NCBI RefSeq assembly: GCF_000350225.1
Contig: NW_005178795.1
Span: 10,628 to 74,627 of the forward strand
Length of the DNA: 64,000 bases
Reading direction: 5' to 3'
Source: Chondrus crispus
Taxonomy: Eukaryota; Rhodophyta; Florideophyceae; Gigartinales; Gigartinaceae
The notes under the pieces are model-generated. The model made no database searches. It worked only from the letters and a program-made list of their open reading frames with translations, and was not told the origin of the DNA. Positions 20,501 to 31,033 of the stretch are shown one piece after another. Position 1 is the first letter of the stretch, and every line of letters starts with the position of its first letter. Made by a program: the position numbers and the translations under genes.

Positions 20501-22193
20501 GCCCTCTACCTAAGCGCCTTCACCTATCGCATCGAACACGTCGCAGGGGCGGCCAACACTTGGCCGGATATCATGACCCGATGGATGCGCCGGTATCGAA
20601 AGCTCCCTGCCATCCGCCGCGTTGTCTCTGCTCTTCCTTTCGATGGCGTGACGCAACCGCCGCGGGCACCCTCTTTCGAGTGGCCCTCTCTTTCAAAGAT
20701 CAGCTCCGCACAGCACCAGGATCGCGGTTCCGCCCCACCCGCATGCAAAACCAACGCCTCAGGGCTTCTGCTGCTCGATGGAGCTGCGTGGATTCCCACC
20801 GACTGCATCGACCTCAAGATACGCCTTCTCACCACCGCCCACGCTGGTGAGGCCGGCCACCGAGGGGCTGATTCCACATGGCACGCTCTGCGAGAGCACT
20901 TCAGCTGGGCTGACCAACGCGCTGATGTACGCGGGTTCGTCTCGCACTGCCTTCTTTGCGTTCTGTCGAAAAGCGGGGAAAAGATCCCGCGCCCGCTAGT
21001 CACCACCGCACACGCCACCAGACCCAACGAAATCATTCACTTTGACTACCTTTTCTCAGGCCAAAGTTCCGAAGACCACAAGTACGTACTCGTTGTCAAG
21101 GACGATCTAAGTGGGTATTGCTGGCTCGATCCCACGCATGCCGCTACCGCGCATCACGCAGCATCAGTTCTCGCGCGGTGGGCTCGCGTCTTCACAACTC
21201 CCAAAGTCTGAGTGTCGGACCAAGGATCGCATTTCAAGAATGAAGTCCTCGAGGAACTTGCGTTCAAGCACCGGTCTCATCACGGCTTCGTCGTTGCCTA
21301 CTCTCCTTCGGCCAATGGGACCGTTGAGAACCTCATGCGCTCCGTGCTTTCCGCTACCCGCGCCATGCTCGCCGAGTTAAAACTCGCCCCGAATGACTGG
21401 GCCGCGGTAATGCCTGCCATTTGGTCTGCACTCAACGAGGCAGGGCTCGAACGGCTCGGTCGGCGCACAAATGGCGTTGCCCGAAGTCCACTCGAATTCA
21501 TGACGGGTATCAACCCGAGACGCCCTATCCTGTCAATTCTACCTACTCATGAGCCGACGCTCCGTGCTACCAGCCTCAGCCATGCACGTACTGCCCAACT
21601 CATTCAAATCACTACCCTGCAGTCTGCCCTAAATGATATGCACAAAGATGTGGCGAAATGTACTCGTGGACGACGCGACCGCGCCATCGCCGCACATAAC
21701 AAGGCCACCAACATTGTACACCCCTCGTTCACCGTTGGTGACTTCGTACTTGTTCGCAAACCAACGGACCGTGGTCACAAACTCGGTTTTCGCTGGCATG
21801 GCCCTTGTCGCATCACGACAATTCACGGTCCGCTTGTATACAGCCTCACTTCTCTCCGTGGAGGCAAGCCGGAACGAGTCCATTGCACACGGTTACGAAA
21901 ATATCGTGACAGTCTCCTCGACACTCCAGTCTCCCATGCGCTCCTAGACCTCGCTGAACGCACCGAGTCGCGGTATGAAGTCATTGATCGCATTCTCGAC
22001 GTCGGTGAAGCATCTGATGGTCTTTTCTTCCAGGTCCAGTGGGACGGGCTTCCCGATAAGCGTGATTGGACATGGCAGCCGGTCTAGGAATGGTACAACG
22101 ATGTACCGGACCTTGTGACTTCTTTCCTTACCTCATCTCAAAAGAAGTCCCACCTTCGCACGAAATTCAAGCGCCAGCTCGGCATTCTCTGAC
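17557..22193 (+). pseudogene. Gypsy-C gag-pol
   Basis: Gag begins MASSSDSALQSSG at 17557 and shifts frame near 17940. From there one frame can be followed to the end, broken by TAG at 18383, TGA at 20306, TGA at 21209 and TAG at 22085. In order: zinc-knuckle remnant (CLWQDHGSKGIRHYLKD, followed by the TAG), protease (ADIGADANIL), reverse transcriptase (IDYRAVNN, FAGIDFCSGYWQ, catalytic WLDDF in place of Y-x-DD), RNase H (IHTDASDLHW, then TYEREAFAIV after the stop), integrase (HAGEAGHRG...C-x2-C, HFDYLF, VSDQGSHF, NGTVENLM) and a chromodomain (YEVIDRILDV...FQVQWDGLPD...TWQPV). The TGA stops fall where Trp would be expected, so G-to-A changes explain them. Confidence 0.85.
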
Positions 22194-22230
22194 CCTCGCA
22201 CTTATCGCGAGAACTCCAGTCATGGGGCAG

Positions 22231-22587
22231 TGTGGCACGCTGGCACTCCGTACAAGACGGTGACCTACATTGGGTTTCCAAATTCGTGCCCTACAGTGCG
22301 CCCTTGTGCTTGGCACATGTAAATACCACCTACTCCGGGCGCGCGCGCCCACACAGAGTAGGTGGCCAATTCTCTGATACGGGTGCACACTTCCGCGCAC
22401 CCGACCCTTTCGTAGCGGTAATACGTTTTTCCGAATAAAAGGTCCGGCCTCTGAACCCGAGGAGGACCGGACCAAGAGACGCATCAAAACAACAACCACC
22501 GCCCAGTTCTGGAACCCCACGGTCCCAGCACCTCGACCACCGTGTCGCACCGACTCGACCGAGCCGGACATGCTGTTGCTGGCCACA
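22231..22587 (+). repeat. Gypsy-C 3' LTR
   Basis: Same length and ends as the 5' copy. Preceded by a short purine stretch (ATGGGGCAG), a weak polypurine tract. Confidence 0.93.
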
Positions 22588-24740
22588 GAGGACAATCTGC
22601 TCGACCAACTTTCCATCGGCTCTCGCTACACACTCACTCACAGGCAGCACCCACGGCCGTGGTGCGTATCTCTCGATTTCTTCCAACATCTTTTTCACAT
22701 AACCTGAATCCCGTGCCTTGTGCTTCACTGACCCATCTAGTTGAAAGTAAATCCCAGCACTACTTTCACCGCAAAACGGCACACTCAGTCGCGCAGCCCG
22801 CATCGTCAATACCATTGCGTCCACTGCATTCTCATCTACCCGTCCCATTCCCACCTTCCCGCTTTCTCTTTTCCGCGTCAACTCTCTTCTCAATCCCTTC
22901 ACAGCTTCCTCATATTGCCAAACCCCGCCTCTCCGTAGCACTGTCTTCACCCATCGCGCACTCAAAAATAGTCTCTTCAGCTCCTCTACACACCCACCTT
23001 GTTTCAGAACACGGTATATGTTCTCGAAAACATACTCCTCCCGTGCGCTCTTGCCCTCTTCGTCTTGGCCCTCACTTATTGCAATCGGCGCAATCAGCCC
23101 TCCTCCTGCGCGGCACACATCCGCCATCTTCTCACACCACTTTTCTACACCCTCCTTCTTCTTCGCTTCTTGCACCGCGAAATCGTGCGTCAGATCATGC
23201 ACCCGCAACCTACCGCAACGCCTCCAATACTGCACTTCTACTAGTCCAACCCTTTCCATCTCCTGTGCACACCTTTCAGTCCGCTCCTCGTCCATCTCCC
23301 ACAAATCTCCAACAAAACTCAAAGGTATCCGGTCTTGCTTCTGCATAACGCACAGACTCCGGTGCATCTTTAGAAACGAAAATTCATCAACCGTCTCCCC
23401 ACTCCTTCCCACATCCGACTCCAGGATATCTAGTGCCGTATGCAATGTCCCATCCACATTATATCACAAATATCCGTCCTCCGGACGCTCCCCGCGAATC
23501 GTGTTACGACTCTTCATCCTCGAAAGGTACGCCCCCCATGCTTCTGATACTTCTCCCTCCCACCTTTCCCTCATGTACCTCACGCTCGTTCCCGCACGTT
23601 CAGCGCAAGCGGCAATCCGCCACACATTCTTAGTATTTCACACACGGCTTCCTTGCATCTCGCATCATCCACCTCCTCTCGATTCGCCGCACTCGCGTGC
23701 ACAAGCATGTCAACTGCTTCTTTCCCTACCTTCTTCCTCGGCTCGAAAGAAACCCGCTCCCCAATCTGATGCAGCTCCCTATCCCTCGTGGAGTACAGTA
23801 GTCTGCTTTTCCTTCCCCTGCTGCCTGCCGCAGTGTCAGTCAGAACAGACAACGTTTGAAGGATGTTCGCGTCTATATCATTCACCACCCACACATCATC
23901 AATAATGAACAGACACACATAACTACAAAACCACGCTTGTACCTTCGCTAAAACCCTTTCAAACTCGCTCTGCTCTCGCATTTCCGCAGCCGTCAGCTGG
24001 CCACCGGACTCTTCCACAATCAGACACAGTTCTTCAATCAGCCGTCCCACGTTTCCGTCTTTCCCCAAAGACATGAAGTACACTCCTCCCGAAAACTCCG
24101 CCTTAATCTCATCGTCGTGTGCGATCGCTCGTAGAGCACATGTCTTCCCGACTCCGCCCTGTCCCACTGTTGTCGCACCCACTTGCTTGTTCCTATCTCT
24201 CTGTAGAATAGCCGCTTTTAGACGCGACTCACACGTGTTCGGTAATCCATCGTTCCCCTGAGAATCAAACTTCATACATATTGACGCAGGATTATGTTCC
24301 GCTCTTATCGACGCCCTGAACATATCAAACGTGCCTCGCCTAATCCGATGGTGCAGGCGGTCCGCTTCTTGCTTGCGCTTCACTAGGACTTCTCTATCTC
24401 CCAGGACTTCTCTATCTCCCACTGCAGAGGCGAACGCACCGAGTCTCGCGTTTGGGTCGTCCGACTCTTTCTGCAGCTCAGCGAGGGACTTCAATATGAA
24501 GCTTGAGATGTCCGCGATTTTACGTCGGAGCAAGTCCCTGTGTTGCGACGACGTTCCATGGATCGGCATGTTTTCAAGCTTCGTGATGTCAGCCTGCAAG
24601 GTAGTGTAGGCAGTGAGCACTTCCGTAGAGAGCGTTTTGGTTTTCTTGTAGGCTTTGTGTCGTTGGATGAGACTTGCGATGAGGCGGACGACTTGCTCAG
24701 CCGGGCCGGTGAGGCCCAAGATACTGTACGGATCAGCCAT

Positions 24741-25240
24741 GGTGTTTGGGAATGGGAGGTGTAGTTCGGATTCGACAGTGGTGGTGGTAAAGCGGGGCTT
24801 GCTCTTCTCTATATCTCCCCTCTCTCCGAATTTCTTTCTCTCTTGCCGTTGTTAGTCGTTGTTAGTCGTTGTTTGTCATTGTTTGTCGTCCTTGGTCTTC
24901 TCGCAGAGGACGTTTACGGGTGGCATTATCGTCCGAGTGTTCCGACGGAAAAGGAAGCATGGTATTTTCGTCTTACCCTTGCCAGAACGCCGCGCGGAGT
25001 AATCGACGGTTGGGAAACACGGTAAGGGACGGCAGGAGATTATATGATGGCTTGGCGCTGTACAAGGGCGCTCAGAAGGGGGATATGTAGTGCAATAATG
25101 GGCTCTACATGGGGGTGGAACGAAAGGAAAATAATTGGATATGACAAGTAGGTCGGGTTGGGGAACACACGCGTGAATAATTGCACAGTTTTAATTTTTA
25201 ATTATTTTATTTTATTTAGTTAATTAATTGGCATTAATTT
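24741..25240. other. Upstream region of the NB-ARC/WD40 pseudogene
   Basis: Holds a short GTTGTTAGTC/GTTGTTTGTC tandem stretch at about 24847-24890, in the position of a 5' leader, then an AT-rich segment (25170-25240). No gene supported. Confidence 0.35.
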
Positions 25241-25800
25241 TGCTGACATTAGATTAGATCGAGGATCTAGCGCCGCGAGCTACTGTAGTGGCTCCGGCGG
25301 GGCAATATATACCTTAGCCCGCTGACCACCAAGTCAGTAAATGTAACCCGAGTTGCCGGAGTTAGATCTCGCCTTCGTCGAAGACCGCTTCCGTTCACGC
25401 GACGCGCTTCACTTCTACGATGCTAACGACATCCTCTATTGCTCGGGGTCCCCTTTCCTTATCTTTTTACCCTTTTCTATCTCTAATTCCTATCCTTTTC
25501 TTTCCCCACCTCTATTTTTCCCTTAATTGTGTTGGTTCCATTGGAGTCGGTCGCGACCGATCCGGTGTTGGTGTGATTGCCATCGGGCTGCGCGTAGGTC
25601 GTAGCACTGCCATAGTGTCCTGTTCCGTCGGAAGGCTGTTGCAACGACGCCTCTTTCGAAGGTCTTATCATACAAGACAGTGTTGGTACCACCAACCGCG
25701 ATTGCGATCGCATTGGTGTCGGTGTTTTGCCATCGGGCAACACGTTGGTCGTAGCGTTGCTACATAGTTACGTTCCCGTCGGGTAATGCTAATTGAGCCC
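25241..25800. repeat. LTR-like sequence with an imperfect tandem repeat
   Basis: Shares the 12-mer TTAGATTAGATC (25249-25260), followed at similar distance by CTACTGTAG, with the start of the Gypsy-B LTRs (30812 and 52063). An imperfect tandem repeat starts at 25530 and again at 25681 (TGTTGG..., CATCGGGC..., GTCGTAGC, GTTCC.GTCGG). May be an LTR of a relative of Gypsy-B; borders not determined. Confidence 0.3.
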
Positions 25801-27555
25801 CCGTCAAAGACCTTGAATTATACGCAATGTGCTGAAGACGCTCGTCGGGCATTGGCCTTACAACCAGCCAACCGCGGTTAAATTCTCGTACACAAGCCCA
25901 ACGCGCACTCGCCGAGCATTCAAGTCTTCACAAGCCTCTACCACCATTATCCTCCCGGGCCGGGTATCCTTCCTTAACCCCCCCCCCCGTCGGAGTGGAG
26001 CTACCGTGGGCCGCAAGCTCACACAAGGGTAAAGGGAGTCTCGAACGCTCCGTAGCGCGTGCCATCGGCAGCGGTTGTTTCTGTTGCTGTTTTTCTTCTT
26101 TTTGTTTGACCGTCGGACTGTGTTCGCGGCCTGCCAGGCACATTGCACTACAAGTATGGGACAAAATTCAGTGTCCCTCACAAGATCGAGGTCAAATACT
26201 CGACGATGAAGGGGAGGTCGCGGACGATCCCGGTCTGTCGCAACGTCCACCTCGAGGGCGACGATTCGAGGGAACACCCCTACCCCAATACGGCCCCGAG
26301 TTGGGAGAGGGCTCGCTTCCGCCGAGCCGGTGTCGTCGTAGCAGAGCCGTTTTTGCCTGACGGAGGGGGATCACAGAGGGCAGACTGACGCGGGCGGCGC
26401 TCGCGTGCGTGGGACCCTCCCGTGAGACGACACGCATGGTGAGGACCCATCCGACACGTCCCCACTGGTAGTCGCGCCGACAGCCGCGTACCCTTGCCCC
26501 CTCGTTCAGCACATTTCCCCCCCTTTTTTTGAGTAATGACGGGGGTACCGGGACCTCACGAAGGATCGAAGGACAACCTACGGGATGGATCACTTGGGCT
26601 CGTCGACGAACTCAAGTCAAGAAGGGCAGGATTACCAGACCCCTGAGCCCGGAGGGTACAAGGCATTAGAACGATTAAAACTTCCGAATAAGAGTGTTGA
26701 CTACGGCCTCTCAGAAGACGCATGCGGAGGGAGCCGACTTCGAGGATAGATCGAGACTCATCACGACGGGAGACAAGACCGCGTGCTGGAACGCGTCCCA
26801 CGGGGGAAGGGGAGGTGACGAGCGAACAGGGAGGTTCGATCCAGAAGCCCCCTTACATCGAAAGGAAGAAGTCGGGAGCGGCACCGACCAATGGGAGCTC
26901 GTTAAATTGGGTGCATGGAAAATCACCCATGTGCGCTCCCTCATCCCGGTAAGAGCGCGCCGACCAACGGGAGCTCGTCAAACTTCGCCGGAGCGAGAGC
27001 ACCACCTTAGCCTCTGCCTCTGCCTCAACCCGACACTGGTCTTCCTCTCCCCGGTCCGAATCGATGGGGAAGCTCGTTCGCTCGGCAGACACCCAGAATG
27101 CTTGCGAGCCTACGGAGGGAGGCAAGGCACTTTCGATAATACCGTGTCGTGTGGATGTCCCACGGCGATGGGGCGCCAACTGACGCCTCCGCCTCTGACC
27201 CCCTCCGTCGCAAAAGGGGTATAAAAGACAAGCGGGGGCGTACGACGCGTGTGCCTCCGGAAACACAGTGGCATGAGATAAACGCCCCGACGCCGGGGCC
27301 GACGAGACGCAACTCGTCAGAAAGAGGCAACCAGCATGCACGACGGTAGTGACGCACACGCATGCGCATTCGCGCAAGGGGTCCCGGGCAATATGCTGTC
27401 TGGACACGCCCCCACTCGCTCCTCACACGGATGGGAGCGGCCTGGGGGAGCGCGCCGTAGAGAGGAGCGTGAGGTACGCGCGTCCCATTACCTCCACGCG
27501 TACGTTAGGAGGCGTGGCTTTGAATCGTGCCGCCCGACGAGGACCGAAGGGAGCT
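25801..27555. other. GC-rich interval, probably retrotransposon-internal
   Basis: Several mid-sized frames exist on both strands but lack domains and mirror each other. A TATAAAAG at about 27221 could be a core promoter. By position it may correspond to the pol-distal spacer of Gypsy-B, but no similarity to the spacer at 60-62 kb was seen by eye. Confidence 0.25.
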
Positions 27556-28085
27556 CGCCTCGCTCCTCTCCTCCTCGGAGAGACACCAGGAGCAGATACT
27601 GGCGAACGATCCGCCCGTTCCACATTCCGATCGGATTTGTTTGCAACACACTGGCCCTCAGAAGTCGTCTTTCACCCGGTTTACGACAGCATATCAGAAA
27701 GGAACGGTGCCTTAGGGGCTTTACGAGAAGGGAACTTTGTACGGAGTTTAAAGCGTCGGTATCGCTGTACGCTCAACGGTTGGCACCGTGCGATGGGGCA
27801 GACGAACCAGAAGCACGCCCCCTCGCTCCTCTCTTCCTCGGAGAGACACCAGGAGCAGATACTGGCGAACGATCCGCCCGTTCCGCGTTCCGATCGGATT
27901 CGTTTGCAACACACTGGCCCTCAGAAGTCGTCTTTCACCCGGTTTACGACAGCATATCAGAAAGGAACGGTGCCTTAGGGGCTTTACGAGAAGGGAACTA
28001 TGTACGGAGTTTAAAGCGTCGGTATCGCTGTACGATCAACGGTTTGCATCGTGCGATGGGGCAGACGAACCAGAAGCACGCCCCC
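27556..28085 (+). repeat. Tandem duplication, about 263-bp unit, two copies
   Basis: A unit beginning near CTCCTCGGAGAGACACCAGG (27571) recurs at 27834 with few changes; both end in GACGAACCAGAAGCACGCCCCCTCG. It lies just downstream of the antisense frame of the left Gypsy-B copy. Confidence 0.9.
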
Positions 28086-30726
28086 TCGAAGGACAGTGGC
28101 TGGGGTGCGACGGCACGTCCGCCCCCGTCTCGTGCAGAGGCGGAAGCGCTACTTCTTCGTGGGGAACCCGATCCTGACATGGATCAGCCGAGGTCGCAGG
28201 TCCGTCGGTCGCCGAACGGCGGTACCTGCGGCCTTCGTAAGGGTCTCGAAGACTCTGCCACGGTACGGAAGCCGACCCCGCCGGTTCGAGACGACCGGCT
28301 CTGAGAACGTCTCGCTCACCACGATACCGATCGCGTTCGGCCATGGAGCGCTAAAGATCGCTCGCGCGTCGCGACAAGGCCTCGAGTAGGGCCTCGAATT
28401 CGCCCTGAGCGTCGTGGAGCTGGGCCGCGAGGGAGTCACGTTCGACAAAATAGGCCTGGCGCTCCGCTCCGAAGCGGCGCGCTTCACTACTGCGCTCGAG
28501 ATACCAATTCGTCAGGGTCCGAAGTAATTCCTCCACGTTCCAGGTCCGATCGACTAAGTTCCCCAGGGCCCGGGACAACTGGGGGATTGCCGTGATTTCG
28601 CTACGAGCTAGGGAAAAACTGAGTGCGGTGGTCCGTTGGGTACCCGGAACCCCAACGGAACCAAGAGAGGGGAGTGGAGGTAACGTAGACCCCGGCGCGG
28701 TACGGTAACCGACATCGGGAAGAGGCCGCACTGTGTCAGCCCCAGCCAACGCGATGGCTGGGGGCTCGCCGTCGAGGCCAAGATATGTCTTCCGTCGGGC
28801 CTCCCGCACCGTAGATCCTACCCCCCCTTTGCTACGGGACGGCCCCGCAGCCGGCACGCTCGGGCGGACCACGAAGGAGTCGGTCCCGGAGTCGTACGCA
28901 AGGAAGAGGCTTCGTGTGCCTGTCGTGTAGTCCGTCCAGGGGCGGCGGTTACGTTCGGGCACCGCGACGGCGCCGTGCATCAAGTCGAGAACCGAGGAAT
29001 AAGACCACGGGACGTGCGGAGAGCCGCGCTCCAAGGAGTGTAACGTGCCATCGGAGAGCGACGGCAAGACCCGACCGAGGAAGGACAATACGCCGAGAGG
29101 CTGCACGAAGATCCTCCCGTGCAACGCAATTTCGTACATAAAGGCGTTACAAAGGGACCACGCCCATTGGCACTCGAAAATGTAGACCAAGTCCCCGTAG
29201 GCAGGGTGCGTGGGGTCGTTACACGCGAAGCCGAAGTGCTTCAAAGCATAGGGGAGCAACGGGTGCACCCCCAACGAGGGGAGTGCCTCCCCTACGCTTA
29301 CCGGAAGTCCCGGAAAATCGCTTCGTGATAGACCAGGCGAAAACGCGGCGGACGGGAAGACCCATCCGTCTTCCTCTTCGGCGTGGCGGTACGCCGACCA
29401 GTCGGTCGGCGCCAAGTCGATATGGTGGACACGCATGACAGAGCAGGCGGATTTCTGAAGAGCCGCACGAGCCTTCGAAAAGGCACGAGGACGGGGGCTG
29501 TCGTACAGCCCCGCTACCTCCGAAAGGATGAAACGACGGGGACCTCGGGGGCCCTGGTGGAACAAGTACGTCGACATCCGGTCGACGTACTCCGCCTCCT
29601 CCACACTGTAGGCGAACGTCCTATCCCCCGGCACTGCGCCCGGAATCTGATAGGGGGCAACGTCCCCCTCCGACAACGAGCGCCCCAAGGCGGGGGACGC
29701 CCCCTCCGTGAAGCCACTTTTGTATATGGCAAGGACCCGTAGTAGATCGGGACGCAGGTACGCCCTCGCAAGGAGTTCGCCGACAGTGACGCCCGACCGA
29801 GCGTGACGGCGCCACGGGTACGTCAAGCGACCAAGCCGTAGCGTAATTGACCGCTTTAGGGGCACCCTTAGCCACCGGGTGGAGGTGTCTGCTGCCTCCT
29901 CCCCCATGACAGTGCCGAGTCGAGTGGCGGTCGGCAACGCCCCGGGGCGCCGGCAGCTGCCGAAGACCCCGTATGAACTCTCAGTCGGTCGGTACGGCCA
30001 GTCGTGCGACTCTGTGGCTTGCCCTTCTTGACACACTTCGAGCGCACCGTCGGCGCGCGTGCAACGAACGGGCACCGAGCCCCCGGACGCCGGAGCCGGG
30101 GGAATCGCCGGCGAACGAGCCGCCGACGAAGGAGCAACCAATTCCTCGGATTCTGTAGAGTCGCGGGCTCCCCGCGACTTCTGGAAGGGCCGTTCAAGCG
30201 ACCACGCGCGCGAGACCGGCAGGGCGGAGTTCACCGGAAGAACCTCGCATGCATCGTCCCCTTCGGCGGCGGTAGGGTCGCCAATAGCAGGAGAGGGGAG
30301 TTCCGGCGCCTCCGACTCCCGGCGGGCGAGTGATAAAGGGGGAGCAGGACCTCCCCGAACGAGCGGAAGGCCTGTCATATCAGGGTCCCAAAGAAGGGGA
30401 CCAGTCTCGCGGACGTGAGAACGAACCGGTAAGTTCGAAAAGGGGACGAACGACGGCCGCTGGTCTAAGGGCGGAAACGGGAAGACATGTCCCCACGTAG
30501 GGGATAGAAGGACGATGAAGGAACGATCCGCGGATGCGCGCGAGGACGCGCGAGGCAGGAGAACGAGACGCTGCGACGGACAGGGAGGATAGCCAGAGGG
30601 CGAAGCGGGAAGGAAGAGCCCGGCACGCGCGCAAATGATGGCAGGGCGAGGTACGAAGGACGACGACCAGAAAACGAAGTCGCCAGCACGAATGGAAAGG
30701 ACTGTTTCGACTACGCCGTCAGACAT
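28036..30726 (-). pseudogene. Gypsy-B antisense gene, unknown function, one amber codon
   Basis: Protein of about 896 codons, convergent with where pol would be. It starts MSDGVVETVLSIRAGDFVFW at 30726. A TAG at 28351-28353 interrupts it; the same frame continues with AERDRYRGERDVL to 28036, and the right-hand copy reads Glu at the matching place (SDSLERVTAQRDRYRRERD). The first third is Ser/Pro-rich and low in structure. A conserved middle (YPWRRHARSGVTVGELL, FGFACNDPTHPAYGDLVY, ALPSLGVHPLLPYALKH) is shared with the right-hand copy. A predicted coiled coil (about residues 740-830) precedes a Pro-rich tail. SYGVFGSCRRPG (SYGACGSCRRPG in the other copy) is a conserved Cys pair. No known family recognised. 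Confidence 0.7.
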
Positions 30727-31033
30727 AGCTCGCGCTCTACAAGCACCCGTGGACGCGGACGTTCCGGCTTAAGGGGCGGCCGTGTAGTATAACCCCACTG
30801 GGGCTTTTTAGTTAGATTAGATCAACAACGGGATCCAATACTGTAGAGCCTGATGCACTACAGTACTACCGCGCGTGGCCACGTGTACCCCTCGAGTACA
30901 GGGCGCACCCGTGTACACGTGTACCGCGCGGGACGGAAGCGCGCACACACACGTGTACTGTCAGCCACGATGGCTGACAGTATTACAGTACGGTCTGATC
31001 TGTACTACAGTAGTCCACTACAGTACTTCGGTA

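Larger units (their letters stand above)
17087..22587 (+). mobile_element. Ty3/Gypsy chromodomain retrotransposon (Gypsy-C), inserted in the NB-ARC/WD40 gene
   Basis: Two 357-bp LTRs (17087-17443, 22231-22587), beginning TGTGGCACGCTG and ending GGCCACA, flank a gag-pol region in Gypsy order ending in a chromodomain. The flanks GAGT (17083-17086) and GAGG (22588-22591) fit a 4-bp target duplication with one change, and the host gene frame is exact once the element and one duplicate are removed. No alternative product is encoded. Nonsense codons in gag-pol show it cannot move by itself. Confidence 0.93.
15769..24740 (-). pseudogene. NB-ARC/WD40 repeat protein (STAND NTPase, receptor-like), split by an LTR element
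   Basis: Signal-transducing NTPase architecture. From the ATG at 24740 comes an N-terminal helical region (MADPYSILGLTG...), then NB-ARC: P-loop GQGGVGKT with Lys at about residue 199, Walker B FIIDDVW (Asp 281-282), the STRD sensor and CGGLPLAL. A frameshift near 23590 is followed by VAGTSVRYM, a TGA at 23463-23465, a winged-helix-like part (VHDLTHDFAVQEA) and a linker. The frame is interrupted by a Gypsy element at 17087-22587; removing the element and a 4-bp target duplication rejoins EQIVL with SSSGRFAAIQ in frame. The C-terminal third is eight WD40 units. In-frame stops lie at about 16477, 16443 and 15889; the last frame ends at 15769. Without the insert the protein would be about 1,150 residues. 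Such proteins act in allorecognition or immunity in other eukaryotes; here it is dead. Confidence 0.85.

Noticed and set aside
24847-24890. Short direct repeats (GTTGTTAGTC, GTTGTTTGTC)
   Set aside because: Too short and without spacers; a microsatellite in a leader, not a CRISPR array.
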